From Lunularia cruciata (taxonomy: Eukaryota > Streptophyta > Marchantiopsida > Lunulariales > Lunulariaceae), in assembly GCA_948567375.1 (NCBI GenBank), contig OX419756.1, positions 35,504,552 to 35,568,551 of the forward strand: a stretch of DNA of 64,000 nucleotides, written 5' to 3'. Position 1 is the first letter of the stretch, and each line of letters begins with the position of its first letter. A program made the position numbers and the translations under genes. The notes beneath the pieces are model-generated. The model ran no database searches and was not told the origin of the DNA. It saw nothing but the letters and a program-made list of their open reading frames with translations. This document shows, one piece after another, positions 22,679 through 36,088 of the stretch.

Positions 22679-23660
22679 CTCGGTTTAAGCCAAATCAGTC
22701 ACTTGGAAGAAGTCACTAACTCTGATGATTGTCAAGATGTTGTCTTGATTGAAGGAATTTTTTTAAAGATTTCAAAGACAATCACTTTGGAGGAGTTGGC
22801 AGGATACACTGCCTTATTTATAGAATACCAAGATGTATTTGCCTGGTCTATTGATCAAATGCCGGGTATTCCATGCCAATTTGGAGAACATCAGATTGAT
22901 CTTGTTGAGGGTGCAGTTTTGGTGCGGCAAAGATAGTATTGCTTGAACCCAAAGTATTTGCTCTTGGTGAAAGATGAAATCAACAAGTACTTAGGGGTTG
23001 GGATAATCTTTCTTGAGAAGTGAGTGGGTCTCTCCCATTGTCATTGTTCCAAAGAAGAAGACTAGGAAGATTCAAGTGTGCCAAGATTTTTGCAAATTGA
23101 ACATAGTCACAAGGAAGGATTCTCATCTCTTGCCTTTTATTGATACAATCTTGGATCAAGTAGTTGATCATTCGTGCTATAGATTTCTCAATGGATTTCA
23201 AGGTACAATCAAGTATCCATTAGAGAAGAAGACAAGGATAAGACCACATTCACTACCAATTGGAGCACATATGCTTACAATCAAATGCCCTTTGGATTGT
23301 GTAATGCTCTTGCTACTTTCCAGCAGATGATGAATGCAATATTCAAAGATTTTCTACTTAAATTTGTGGAGGTCTTCATTGATGATTTTTGCATGTTTGG
23401 CCAAAGAGAAATACATTTGGATTATCTATGCCAAACTTTTGAAAGCTATCATTTTGCCGGATTTTCATTACACCCGGAGAAATGTTTCTTTGCAATGATA
23501 GAAGAAATTCTTTTGGGGCATTGGGTTTCAAGCCAAGGTATTGAAGTGGATGTCAAGAAGGTGAAAGTTATCTCAGCCTTGGAATCTCCTAAAAACATTT
23601 GTCAGCTGAGAGCCTTCTTGGGACATGTTGGATACTATAGACGCTTTGTGTTGAACTAGG
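22679..23660 (+). pseudogene. Reverse transcriptase of A
   Basis: The upstream connector is open at 22703-22936 (ALFIEYQDVFAWSIDQMPGI). Reverse transcriptase motifs are WVSPIVIVPKKKT near 23022-23060, MPFGLCNALATFQQMMNAIF at 23285-23344, and the catalytic box VFIDDFCMFG near 23372-23400. The FIDDF form rather than YIDD is typical of the Athila/Tat side of Ty3/gypsy. The thumb region reads LRAFLGHVGYYRRFV near 23606-23650. A frameshift near 23250-23285 and single stops break it. The domain is missing from A', so A is the only reverse transcriptase source for this family here. Confidence 0.8.
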
Positions 23661-23995
23661 CGGTGCTTGCTACACCATTAACAAAGCTCTTAAAGAAGTC
23701 CAAAGACTTATTATAGGAAGCAAGACAAGAAGAAGTTTTCCAAGTATTGAAGAAGAAATTGGTTGAAGCACTAGTTATGAGGGCCCCAAATTGGGATGTC
23801 CTTTTTCATGTGTATGTGTACACTCAATCCATGGCCATTGGAGTAGTCTTAAGTTAGAAGGACAAAAAGAAGAAAGATTACCCAATCTACTATGCCAACT
23901 GACAACTTTTAGTTTCATAAAGAAATTATTGTACAACTAAAAGAGAAGCACTTGGAATGGTTTATGCCTGCAAGAAATTTTGCCACTATTTTTTG
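23661..23995 (+). pseudogene. RNase H of A, truncated
   Basis: It reads ATPLTKLLKKSKDL, then VYVYTQSMAIGVVL and REALGMVYACKKFCHYF, matching the RNase H of A' at 32814-33194 minus. It ends at about 23995, where a deletion removed the rest of pol, all of integrase and the start of the 3' LTR. Confidence 0.7.
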
Positions 23996-26900
23996 GGTTA
24001 ATTGTCTTCTTTACATTGGGTTAATTCTTTGTATTGGGTGATCAACCCAATGCAAAGATAGTGTAATAGATTTCCTTTGGGGTTGGAAATTCAAGATTGT
24101 ACTGCACACAAAAACAGCTAAGGCATGAGTGGGAGAAATTGACAGTGACAAGAGAAGTGTATGCAGAAGGTGTGATTTCTTGGTAGACAAGCATTTGAAG
24201 AATGACAGAGAAACGTTGGACTATAAAGTTAGGTTTTGAATCAAGAAGGAGACAAATGAAAAGTGAATTTCCTTTGCCTTTGCAAAGTCAGGGAGACCAG
24301 GGAAGAGGAATGATAGTGAGTGAAGTTTTGGTGAATCTAAAGGGATTTAGAGTTGCACACCCAAGGGATGGGAGAATTGTCTTGCAAAAGCATATTACAA
24401 AGAAGAGTAGAATGAAAGGAATCAAGAAGTGCACTACACTGGCAATGAGGAACCCAATGATTAGGCGGTTATATGTGATGGCTTGCATCAAAGTTCTCAA
24501 TAAAATGTGTATTACTTTCCTTGCATGGAATTGGAACCTGAGCTTTCCCAATTTCATGGTAGAGATCACGGCCAATAAGTGTGTAGATGGGCCGGCAATG
24601 ATAGGGAAGAGATGCAATCTGGCTTGATGGATAGAGTCGGATTGGAGATTGGTGTTAGGCAAAGAGAGTGGGGAAGAGCATGGGGCTATGTTCTTGGGGA
24701 AAGGAGAAGTTGTAGAAGAAACCCAAGAAATCAGAAATTTGTTCACCTTGAAGCATATGAAGAATGGGTGCAAGGTGGAGACTTATTGGGACCCAATGTG
24801 GAGAAGTATCATAGGTGTGATGATGATGTTGTTTAAATCCAAGTGCATCACCTATGTTATAAAGCAATAGGTAGTGTTCTTCCATAAAAAATTTGCAAGA
24901 GAACCGATCAACTAGGCAAAGTGTTTCTATTAGAGGACATGAAAGATGGTGCTGAATTGGAGGAGTTTGACACCACTGCATTATTTTCTTCCTTTTGCAG
25001 TGGATTTTTACCTCAGGTTGAATTTTCTAAGTAGCAATGAGAAGAAGAAGGTTGCATCCCACTTCCATCTTGATCTGCATCAAGAAGCCAATGACAACAA
25101 GCAACAATATATTTGGCAGTTGAGAAGCAATGATGACCACTATGCAAGAACGGGACAAAATAGAATGATGTCTGTACCCTTGACAAGAAAGGAGAAAAGA
25201 ATTCAACCTGAGGTGGAGAGCTCACTAGTGCAGCCCCACAAGTTAAGAAGGATTGGGCAAAGAGAAGGAAAACAAATCCGAAGATTGCACCGGAAGAGGA
25301 GGTCAAATTGGAAGGAGAAGCAGAGTCTACATCAAAGGGGTCGGAGGAAGAAGAAGTAGAGTTAACCCTACAAAGTGAAGAATCCAGCAAGGAGAGTGAG
25401 GGTGAAGCCAAGGTGCAAAAAGATCAAGAGAAGGTGATTTCCTTGCAGGAAGAAATTGAGCAGCAAGAGACAAGAGAAGGAATTGTGGCGGAGTTAGTGA
25501 TCAAAGGAGAAGAAGGATTGGTGGCCAAGCCAAGGCAATAAATGCAAGAAGGAGAAATTTCAAAAGTGGCACATCAAATCATCAATTTGGATGATGATGA
25601 AAGTCTGGAGGATGATGTATCAATGATAGTACAAAGATCCCAACTTTGTAGTAAAGCATTGGATTCAAAAGGGAAGAGCAAGATTGATGAAGTCCCTGAA
25701 GAAAAGGTAGAAGAGGAAGAAGGGTGTGATAGAGTAGAGTACCTTTGAGATGTTGTATGTCCGCTGTTGCTGCAGATGGAGAAGAAGAAGGAGATGCTAA
25801 GTAGACATCCCGATGTGCAGAATATGTTGCAGGTGTTAAAGAGATTAGAATTTGAGAATCTGAAGTTGCAAGAGAAGTATGACTAGAGGAGAAGAAGAAG
25901 GAGAAATACTGTGAGTAGATGTAGCATTGCAAAAGAAGATAAATGAAAATCTGCAAGAGAAGTTTGAGAAGCAAGGAAGAGAGCAAGCAGTAAAAGTGAA
26001 GGAAGTCACACAAGAGAGAGTTTGGGTAGAAAAGTTACAGGCCAAAGTGAAGTTAGAGCAAGACAACAAAAGCGAGTTGGTTGAAGCTAAGGAAGAGGAG
26101 CTTGATGCATTCCAACAGAAAGTAGAAGAGAAGATAGCAGCTTGGCAATAGGAATTAACTAAGCACCATCAAGAAGAAGGGAGGTTGAGAGATCTTGCAA
26201 AGAAATTAGAGGCAAAGATTGATTAATATGTGAAGGAGTTGGAGGATCACACAATGGAGTATGAAGAGGAATTGAAAATAAGTAGAATTGTGATGGAGGA
26301 AGAGAGACAAAAAAAAGCAATCAGCGCAATTGTTGGAAGAAGCTATTGTAGAGATGAAGGTGAGATTAACCATTGAAACCAAAGTAAGAATGGAGGAATC
26401 GAGGTTACACAAATTATGATTGCTTGTGTAGGAGACAAGGAGTAAGAATGCAAAGGACAAGGACTTGAATGCCTTGTTAATCAGTATTAGAACTTGGATA
26501 GATAGGAAGATATTAGATGTAAAGAATAACATTTCCATCAAGTTGGGTTTGATTAAATTAAAATTAGATAATCTTTGGACTATTGTATATATCAAACCCA
26601 AAGTAAGAGAGATAGGAGTGCAGGTGTCTTTGGACTTGTCACTTGAGACTTTAGAGAAGAGTGGGTTGTGAGATAAGGAGGTAGATAGATTACCTATGAG
26701 TTTAATTGCAGATCAGAGTAAAGATGTGTTAGAATTGGTAGAAGAGTTGGAAGTTGTAGAACCCAAAGTACATGAGGTGAAGGGATTTCCCTTGGGTTTT
26801 TGAATTCTGAAGTGGAGGTCGACATCAAAACTGGTCCATTAGGACCAGTTTTGAGATAGGAAGAGGCACATATGAAGAGGTGCTTTGCCATTTTGGATTT

Positions 26901-27649
26901 GCAAGTTAGTAAAGTTGCTAGGAATTGGTTTAGGAAGTTAGATAACTGCTGAAGTGATCTGCCTATTTACAGAAGGCCTTCGTAGTAAAATGTTTTTTAG
27001 TTCTATATTCCTAAGTATAGATAAAGCAAAGTGCTAATTTTAATGCTTGTCGCTTGAGCTTAATTTTGAGTATCAATTTTTTTTGTATGTTTGTGAAAGT
27101 TGGGAGAAATTAGAAGTGCAAGTCAATGTACATGTTGGGTGTTGGATTTTGTAACCTTGATTTTCATTCTATGTGTTTGATCTTGAGTGAAGTGCAATCA
27201 AAGCAATGCTTTGACAGATCTGAGAGAAATTGTAGTGTTGGTAGTATTTTGCAATTGTGCGTGTAGAGCAGAGTTGATGTAAGGCAATTTTGATCAAGGA
27301 AGTTGTGCCTTCAAAGGAAGAGTGGAACACAAATTTGAGTTGAAGGTGTTTTATAGTGAAATAGCCATTTTTGGGAGAGACTAAATCAGCACAATCAAGT
27401 TTGTTTGGAAAGATTTGAAAGATTTGTGATTATGAGTTTGTAATTTGTGACAAGAATTGTTATTTAGATGAGTTAAGACTTGTTGCTCTCTCTTGGGTGT
27501 AGTTTCTACCTAAGAGATTAAAGAAGAACTCAAAAAGAACTATATTATTAGATTTTGCTTTGTATTTGACCAATTCTAAATTGTATCTTGATGGGAACAA
27601 AATTTATTTACCTGATTACCGCTAAAGTGATATTTGCCAAGTTGTCACA
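23996..27649 (+). repeat. 3' LTR of A (5' end deleted) with U3 open frame
   Basis: It starts at about LTR position 180 and ends TTGTCACA. It carries the LTR-encoded frame in pieces: N-terminal region 24312-24870, middle 24946-25359, acidic part 25308-25541 and following, coiled coil 25780-26150 and 26260-26670. Breaks are mostly single stops. The TATA-like site near 26966 reads CTATTTACAG. The end lies in the A' LTR at 27649/27650. Confidence 0.85.
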
Positions 27650-27654
27650 CATTT

Positions 27655-30600
27655 TAGCTTCTTGGATAAAAACCACACCTAGAAGAAAGTAACAAGTGCT
27701 TAACTTGCAAATTTGTCACAAGTTAACAACACCTATAATCATAATTCATTAATTTGTTTCCAAACCAATCTCAATTGTGATAATTCAATTCTCCCAAAGA
27801 AGGCTACTTCACCATAAAACAACATTGCTTCTGAATTGTGTTCCACCCCTCCATTGAAGGCACAACTTCCTCAATCAAAATTTCTTTGCATCAATCTAGT
27901 ACTATGATCACAAATGCAGAATACAACCAACACTACAATTCTTCATAGATTTATCAAAACATTGCCTCAATTGCACTCCACTTAGGATCAAACACACAAA
28001 ATAGAAATCAGAGCTATAGAATCCAACATCTAATAAACTAAGACTTGAAATTCAAACTTCTTCAAACACTCACAAACATACACAGGATTGATACTCAAAA
28101 TTAAGCTAAAACAACAAGCACTAAGTTACAACACTTTGCTTTACTCAACTTTAGAATGAATCTACTAAATAACATAACACTACAAATTCCTCCTTTAAAT
28201 AGGTAGTGCACTCAATAGTTATCTAAACTGCCTAAATCGCTTCAATACCTACTTTACAAATTGACACATCCAAATTGTCACTCCACTTCTTCATATCTAC
28301 CTCTTCAAATCTCAAAACTATAACTAATCCAATTCAATATTTACCTCTACTTCAGCTTCTATACCCAATGTACCTACAATTGTTGCTTGCACTTTAGGTT
28401 CATTTACTACTACTATTGCTTCTTCTATTTCTATCCTATCTTTAGTTTGAACTGAAATTGAAGTCATTATCTTACTAACTACATTCTCCTTCTCTACTGT
28501 AGCTATCTTAGCTAACTCAAGTCACTCACCTGAATTCACTTGTACTCCTACTTCAACTACTTTGCATTGGGCTTCTACCTTCAAACCACTATAAATTTCA
28601 TCTAATTTTGATCTAACTAGATCTAATTTGAGAAAAATATTGTCTCATACTTCAATCATCTTTTTGTTTACTCTCTCTCAAGCAAATCAAAAATTTTTTC
28701 GTGTTGGTATCCTTTGCCTTTCTCTTCCTCATTTCCTACATTAATAACTTCAACTTGTGCAATCTTGCTTCCTCCAATTTCACTTATGCTTTAGTACTCA
28801 ACATTGCCTTTACTCTCTCTACAATCTCTTCTATTGACTTTGATGTCTTCTTTGGAATTGCATCCTCTTGAGCTCTTTCTATATCCAACTCCTTCCAATA
28901 TATGTTTAACTCCTCTTTATATTCCACCTTCAATGTCTTCTTCTCCTTTATATAGTGGACAATTTGTGCTTCTACTTGCTTCACCAAACCTTGCAACCTT
29001 TCATCTTCCCAATTTCTACTCACCGGTTCTTGTTGCTAGGCCTAATCCTTCTTTACTACACCTAATTGCAAGCACCAACTCTTGCTCCATTACTACTATG
29101 ATTGCCTTGGAGTGCATGACTTTCAAATGCATGTCTTTGAAATCTGCTATCAGTTTCTCAAATGCTAGTCTTTGCTCCCTCAATTCTTCTTCTTGTTGCT
29201 CAATAATATTCCTCCGCTTCTCAAAACTCTCTTGCTTTCAAACTCAAACTACTTTGGCTTCCTCTTCACCTTGGGTTAACTTCTCCTCCAACTCCATGAC
29301 TTACGTGCTAGGATACTTCACTACATCCACTTCATCCTTTACTTCAAGATGATCTTGCTCCACCACTTTCTGCTTCTTCTGCAACTCCACAAGCAATAGA
29401 TAGACAATCTTGGACAAATACTCCACCCCTTAGTACTTTGTCATTTTACCTTCATCTTCTTTGTCCTCAGCTCCAATAAGCAATTCTTCTCTTGGTGCCT
29501 CACACCAAACTCTTGGTTGTCTCACCTTCAAACTAATTTCTTTTGAGCTCTCTTTATCTTCCTTCACTCAGCTTGGCCAAACAAGTGAAAAATGCAGACC
29601 TTGCTTTGTTCTTTCACCTTGTGAAAACACTAGCACTAGCTTCTCTTCTCTCTTCTCCAAAATATCTTCTTTGGGCAACTCTAGATATATGTCATCTTGT
29701 CCTTCCATGTGTTCAATTTGCGCATGGAACTTCTTCTCCTCTTCTTTAGCCTCTTCATCCACCAATTGTTAGACCTCAAGCTCTCCATCACTCTCACTTG
29801 ACTCTTGCATCTACAACATGAGTTCATCTTCTTCTTCTTTTGAGTTTTTGTCCTTGCTCTTGGCCTTGCCTTTAGGCTCTACCTATGACGATAGATATAC
29901 CACCGCCTCATGCCTTGGGTTCAGTCTCCTTGTCTTTCTCAATTGAACCAGGGATAACACACTCTCTACTTGGTTTCTCTTCCTTGATGTTGGCTTTGGA
30001 AGGATTTGATACAATTCATGCTTGTCCCATCCTCATGAAGTCATTGCCTCCTCGGATTTGCTTTATGTAATATTTCTTGTTGGTGTTTGCCTCTTGATGT
30101 AGGTCTGGATGGAAATACAACACCATCACCTCCTTCTCTTTTGAACTTAGAAGATTTAGCATGAGGTACAAGTGAGTTGCAAATGGTATGAAATAGTGTG
30201 GAGGCATCTTCATCCTGCAGTTCATGATCATTTGTCTAGTTTGCAAGTGAAAGCACCTAGCTTAGTTCACCTCCTCTCTTGCAAAAATTTGATGGAAAAA
30301 GACTACCTACTGCTTAGTTACATAGGTGTTGCACTATGGTTTAAACATCACCATGAGAGCCTTGATGATACCTCATCTTATTGCATCTTTATAACTCTCT
30401 ACCTTATATTCATTCCTTGTGCAAGTAACGTTGAAAGAATCACTCATCTTGGCAATTTCTTCTAACAAATCACACTTTTGATAAATGATGATCCCGGATG
30501 AATCCCCAACTTCTTTCCTTAGAACCAAACTCTAGTCCAACTTGGTTTTACGAGCCAGATTTCCTTTCTTCTCCTTTGCTTTGCGGCCATCCATACAATT

Positions 30601-31296
30601 ATTGGCAGTGATTTCTGCCATGAAACTTAGAAAACTTACATTCTAATTCTAGGCTAGAAATACTCTACTTAAGACTATGATCTTCAACACCATATCTAGC
30701 CTTCAAATTGCTAGATTCCTCACCGCAAAAGAAGGAACCTACCTACTACTCTTCATTTGCATCATGTGTTTTCTAACTCTTGGTTTCTCACAAATCACTC
30801 TGACTACTGGACTCATAGGTATGATATCTTTGGGATGATTCCTAAGAGGAATAGGATATGAATTCAATATTGCAGGATTTGCTCTATGAAGTCATGATTT
30901 TATACTTCTATGATTCTCAATCATTCTTAAGTCAAATTGCAATTGTAACTCACAAATTCTGCATGACTTGTTCCTATCACTCTCAAGTTTATCCTACTCC
31001 TAAAGTAGCTTTTTTTGTTGATTATACCTTCTTGATTTGCATGATCCAACAAAAAGTTATTACAATTTCTTTGGATTGGGTTGATCACCCCGATGCAAAT
31101 TAATCTTCCGTTGGGTCTACCATCCATTAAGTCTGATCTGAGTCCTACTTCCTCTTACATGAAATCAACTTCTTTGGGTCTAAACTGATCACACGATTCT
31201 TCCCTTTTCTTCTCCATTAAGCTTCAATTTGGCTTTCATAATAAACTTCTTCCTTTAAAACTAGTCAAAAACAACAACAAAAATGTGGGTACCACA
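27655..31296 (-). repeat. 3' LTR of A', main part
   Basis: On the minus strand it starts TGTGGTACCCACA at 31296, right after the purine-rich GAGGGATGAGG (a likely polypurine tract). It runs to 27655, where A is inserted, then finishes at 7422-7288. Total is about 3.78 kb. It encodes broken pieces of the LTR protein (for example 29023-28784, coiled coil; 29765-29568, acidic; 30246-30016, the region around HLYLMLNLLSS). Confidence 0.85.
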
Positions 31297-32520
31297 AACC
31301 TCATCCCTCAAATGTGAGCATTCTTGTGAACAAAAATTTTTTCTCCTTTGAACACATCCATGTCCACAATCCACCAATTTACTTGAGTCGTGAAAGGATT
31401 GCCTTCCAAGTCTGCAAGTTGAATAGAGGTATTGGCATAGATATTCATTACACGATATGGCCCCATCCACCTGATGTGTAGCTTGCATGGAAAAAATACT
31501 TGGCAATTGTCATATAATAATACCAAGTATCCCTCTCAAACAGCCACAAGCTTTAATTGTCATGCTTTAATTGTCGTCATGCCTGACTTTTCGTTGAGCT
31601 TGTATCTCCTTTGTGGTTTGCATTACATTGTCCCTTTTCTATTCTAAGCACATTAGTTGTTGGATCCAAAGATCTTGACTTTCTTCCTCCAAAAATCTTT
31701 CTTCACAAAAGATACAATATGATGGGACTTCAAATTCAACTAGTAGTATAGGATGCAATCCAAATGTCAAGAAATATGGAGTTTGCTTGATTGTAATCTT
31801 TTTGGCAGTTTTGTATGCCCATAAATCTACAGGTTGCTTTATATCCGAATTGTAGGCATAATTGATAGTCATCTTGTTCACAATTTTACACAACAATCCA
31901 TTCACCTTTCCCATTAATCCTTTGGCTTTTGGGTTGTAAGGAGTCATCTTCTAATGCTTGATTTTGAAGTACTTAGTTAATGCCTCCACAAGTGAGTTCA
32001 AAAACTGAGTTCCTTGATCACTGACTAATTCCAAAGGATGTCAATATCAAGAAATAATGTTGCACAAGAAAATTTTGGCTACAATTTTTTTTTGCATCAT
32101 CTCTTTGAGTTGCTTTGGCTTCAACCATCTTAGTCACATAATCAGCGCATACCAAGATGTATCAATTCCTTGTAAATAGGGTCATTGGTTAAATCCTACT
32201 CACAAAATCAATTCCTTATTTCTCAAATGGGGCCAATGGCAAAATTGGCATGCTTGTTCTTTGAAAAGCATCACAACTTCAAATATGGGCTTTAGTATCC
32301 TTATACATCATAGGCCACCAATACCCTACCGCAAGGATCTTCTTTACTATGTTTTTCAGGGCATAGTGTCCTCCCGATGCTTCCAAGTGTAAGGACTTGA
32401 TTACTCTTCCTACTTTGTATGCTTCTAAGCATCTCTGAAATACTTTTGTCTTCACCCATCTTAAACAAAATGTTGTGCTTCAGCTGGTATGGTCTTATTT
32501 TCCTAAGGAAGACTACCCTC
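31297..32520 (-). pseudogene. Integrase of A'
   Basis: Read on the minus strand, the zinc-domain region shows SGGHYALKNIVKKILAVGYW near 32390-32330. The core shows GIDF near 32200 and LVSDQGTQF near 32015-31990. The segment at 31947-31639 reads TPYNPKAKGLMGKVN, where the family normally has the catalytic Glu just before VN or VSN; here the residue is Gly. The C-terminal part at 31526-31308 shows FPCKLHIRWMGPYRV. Frameshifts separate the parts. Element A lacks this domain entirely. Confidence 0.72.
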
Positions 32521-33215
32521 TACTTTAGGTCCAGTTCCTTAGGACAGTGGCAAATATGCAAATAGTGATATTTTGCCACATACCGCGTACTTTGCACTAC
32601 CATCAAATGATACAATTCTTCATCAAGAAACTGGTTGTTGACTTCCAGATCTTGATCTTGAGTTTCCAACCTGGACAAGAAGTTTGCACTTGAGTGCAAA
32701 CCTCCCTTCCTTACTTGTATTGTGTATGTGAATTCTTGTAATAACAAGATCTATCCTGCAATTCACCCAAACAAATCCACCTTTTGCACCAAAGATTGCA
32801 ACACAAATCCATATCATAACAAGTAGTGGTGAAATTTCTTGCAAGCATACGCCATTTCAAGTCTGTCTCTTTCAATAGTAGTGTAGTTCTTTTCTACAAT
32901 TGAAAGTTGTAGGTTGGCGCAATGAATTTGGTAGTCTTTCTTCTTATTGTCCTTTTGACTCAACACTACTCCAATTGTCATGAACAAAGTATCCATATAC
33001 ACATGAAAAGGGACATCACAATTTGGAGACCACATAATTGGTGCTTCCATTAGTTTCTTTGTCAATACTTGGAAATCTTCTTCTTGTTTTGCTTCCCATA
33101 AATAGTCTTTGGACTTCTTTAGAAGCTTTGTCAAAGGCGCAACTAGCACCGCATAGTTTGACATGAAGCATCTATAATATCTGACATGTCCCAAGAAGGC
33201 TCTCAGCTATCTTGT
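32521..33215 (-). pseudogene. RNase H of A'
   Basis: On the minus strand it reads MGHVRYYRCFMSNY at 33194, then LTKLLKKSKDYLWEAKQEE, VPFHVYMDTLFMTIGVVLSQ and ERDRLEMAYACKKFHHYLL, open for 126 codons. A second piece at 32747-32520 covers its tail. Upstream, sequence jumps directly from the protease acidic tail (near 33230) to the end of reverse transcriptase, so the polymerase core is deleted. Confidence 0.78.
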
Positions 33216-34060
33216 CTTGTTTTTTTGAGTCTTTTGAAGACAAAGACAATGAATCTTTGGATTCATCCTTGTCTTCCAACAAAGTAGTTTCTTGGAGGTG
33301 TGGAACCTTTGTCCAAATCATTATTACCAACTTTTGTAATCCAGACAAGATGTTCTTGAACCTTAGCTTCTATTGGTACCAATCCACAACAACCTAAGCA
33401 TTGTACAACTAGGGTCTTCTGATCAACAAAGGGTAACCAATTTTGGCCATTGGTCTCAACCCAATGTAGTTCAATTTGAATGGGACACCTCTAATGATCA
33501 TAACTATATTGGACAACATGCCCAAAGGTCATTTCTTGGTCTGATGCGTAAATTTCAAATTTTGGGATGTTGGCTCAAATGTGTGATACCCCAATCAAGG
33601 TGTGGTATCCTTTGTTATGATGTTCATTCCTAAACCCGAGTCAATGGATACATATGTGATCATGCACCTCATGATCTCCACATCTACTTCAGGAGATCCC
33701 AAATCTTCTTGCCCAATACAATATATGGCGGGTCAATCTTTCTTGGTCATCATCTTTACTTTCTTAAGGGCCAAACTCAACTGCTTCTAATATAGCTTGT
33801 TGTCCTCCTACAATTGTTTAAGGGTTACATTGGCTTAGGTGGATGCCAAATCTATCACAATATCATATTGGGATACTCTCCAAGTTTCACCTTCTTTGAC
33901 TTCATCTTTGGGTTGGAAGACTCTCCCCGGTATGATCTTACTTTGGGTCATTTCAAGATGGTGACCGGAGTATGGGTGGTCTGAACCCAAGGTACTTTGG
34001 GTTTACCCACCTTGGCTTGAATCAGATCCCTTACTTTGGATTGGATATCCACCACAAAAA
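33216..34060 (-). pseudogene. Protease region of A'
   Basis: On the minus strand it contains VDVEIMRCMIT followed by SIDSGLGMNI near 33650-33610, matching IPIDLGSGVNVM of A. The acidic tail with KDESKDSL ends at the deletion junction near 33225. Several stops are present. Confidence 0.6.
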
Positions 34061-36004
34061 TAGGAGGTTTTGAATTTAGGTCTACCTCTTAACTCATTTC
34101 CCAAGTTCTTTGTATAACCTCTTGGATTTCCTTTTCAAGGCTTTAGCTTTGGCTTCTACCAAAAATTTCTCCTCCTTAGCAAATAAGATTGGTTTAGGAT
34201 GCAATTGCGTCACCTTTCTTGCAGATGAAGAAGTAGTACTCACTTCTTTGGGATCACACTTCTTCTTCCTTGAATGCGTCTCAACCCTCAATATGTCAAG
34301 ATCTGGCCATTCTCCTTTTAAGGCCAGACTTCCTTCTTGAGACCTCTCTTCCTCAAAAGTTATGCAATTCATATAGCATCCCTTTTTCACTATAGTATAG
34401 CTCACTTGGCCAAGGTCTATACATACTTTATTGGACACTTTGGGTTTGGTGGTTGCGAGTAATGATTGCCAATGTGACCCAAACTCTTGCAATTTTTGCA
34501 GAGTGGAATGTATTCAATCTGATGCCTTGGCTCAGGAAAATTTAGAGACCAATAGCCCATAGAGCCAAAATTGTAACATGCACCTGATGCAACATTTTAA
34601 GGTCTATTTTGGTTCCCTATTAGCATTCTTTTTTGGAGAGCATTGTTGTACTTCCTTGGTCCATACCTAAGACCTTGGTAAGAGGTCTTTGCATGGGGTT
34701 GTACCTCTTGAGTCTAGTACACTACCTCTTCTTCATCATTTTGGTCCCAACTGGGAACCCAATCAATCTATTGCACTAGAAATGTAGTTCTAGTCAAACA
34801 CTTTGTGTTGGCATAACCCAACTTGGCACACATAATGCACCATACATTTGGTCTTCCAAATGAAGGGGTTTTTCTTCTATCCTTTGCCCCAATCATTTGA
34901 ATCTTAAAATTTGAAAACTCCTTAATTGGAGTTTCCAACTTAGTGCTTGTTTTGTTGATGCCTTCAGTTGGAGAAATCACTACTTTCTTTCCTCCTTGCC
35001 TTTTAGTTTTCTTTGGCTTTACATCATCTTTGGATTTCAAAGAGGTATTATAGTACATTAAGGATTCTTACAAAGAAGGGAAGGTACAACAAGAAGCCCT
35101 TTGTCTTGGTTTCTTGCCTTTCTTCTCTTTGTTTCTTTTATTACCGGCTGAATGAGAGTGAGCTACCTTGTATTGGGTGACATGCTTGAGTACCTTGTCC
35201 AAGAAATCTATGTTCCTCTCCTTGGCAAAAACACAAATCTCTAGTGACAATCCACCAAGGAACCAGGTAATGGCTTGGGCATTGGAGTAAACCACCACAT
35301 TGGATTGCTTTGGTACTGAATTTAGCAAAGCCATGAATTGCTCAGAGTAGTCTCTCAACTTCTCATTCTTGCCCTAATCTAAATTATTGAGTGCCATAAA
35401 GATGTTGGTCAACCAAATATGAATGCTTGAATGACTTGACCCAAGGTACCAGTGGTGATTGTGCTTTGGATTTAGGACAAGGGTCCCAAGGTACCAAATC
35501 CAACACTGGTTCTTTGTCAAGAGGTACTTCAATTAGAGGTACTTTGACTTCAACCCGAGTTTGAAGAAGAGAGTCACTATTGTCAAATTTCTCTTTAAGA
35601 TCCCAACAAACTCTTTGTAGGATTGTGTGTAATATATATTGACACTCTTCTTCAATCAGGATTTGTGTTGTCTTATCACAAATCAAATCCTTCAAATAAT
35701 TGGCTCCTTTGATAGTTTTGGAGGGAGTCGGTGTGTTGTGTCACATCAAATACATCTGCCCAATTGTGCCTTTCTTTCATTTGGGATGAGGAAGTATAAA
35801 GTAATCTTGCCACCCAGATTTTTGTTTCCTCCTTTTGAGTGCAAGAAGCCTTGTAAGCACAAGGCTTCTTGAACTTTGTGAAGAAGGTGTAGATCCAATG
35901 CCTCTTCAAATTCTTCAATATTGAGTTGGTGTTCTTCTTCTTCATGGTGTAAAGTTCATCTACAAGCCCTCTCCTCCCGCTGTTCTCTCAATGAAAACAT
36001 TCAT
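34061..36004 (-). pseudogene. gag of A'
   Basis: On the minus strand it starts at the ATG at 36004-36002 (MNVFIERTAGGEGL) just after the primer site. Open pieces include 35945-35676, 35695-35384 (EEECQYILHTILQ, then PLIEVPLDKEPVLDLVPW), 35358-35068 (MRDYSEQFMALLNSVPKQS, AQAITWFLGGL) and 35058-34768 (WCIMCAKLGYANTKC, a zinc knuckle missing only the His). Further knuckles near 34590-34450 have lost Cys residues. It is more decayed than the A copy. Confidence 0.72.
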
Positions 36005-36063
36005 ATTTGATGGACTAATAGCTTGCAAATTGGCTTTATATTCTTCCATTCTTGAGATTTGTA

Positions 36064-36081
36064 TCCCCGGCAGCGGTGCCA
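36064..36081 (-). other. Primer-binding site of A' (tRNA-Asp type)
   Basis: On the minus strand TGGCACCGCTGCCGGGGA differs at 2 of 18 bases from the complement of the tRNA-Asp(GUC) 3' end. It lies 7 bases after the LTR end, as in A. Confidence 0.8.
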
Positions 36082-36088
36082 ACATTCA

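Larger units (their letters stand above)
7423..27649 (+). mobile_element. A: long-LTR Ty3/gypsy element (Athila-like), plus strand, host of B
   Basis: The 5' LTR starts TGTGGTACCC at 7423 and the 3' LTR ends TTGTCACA at 27649. Flanking duplications are CATCT (7418-7422) and CATTT (27650-27654), one mismatch, and joining the flanks restores the A' LTR. Order: 5' LTR, tRNA-Asp primer site, gag (split by B), retropepsin, reverse transcriptase, RNase H, 3' LTR. The integrase and about the first 180 bases of the 3' LTR are deleted near 23995, and the 5' LTR has an internal deletion of about 1.35 kb. Without B it is about 10.7 kb. It could not move by its own proteins. Confidence 0.88.

Noticed and set aside
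27642-27700. Head-to-head A and A' LTRs as one large inverted repeat or foldback element
   Set aside because: The junction is explained by insertion of A into the A' LTR with a CATCT/CATTT duplication; the inversion is incidental.
28804-29352. 182-codon plus-strand open frame
   Set aside because: It is antisense to the coiled-coil part of the A' LTR frame; its low-complexity Ser/Leu composition explains it.
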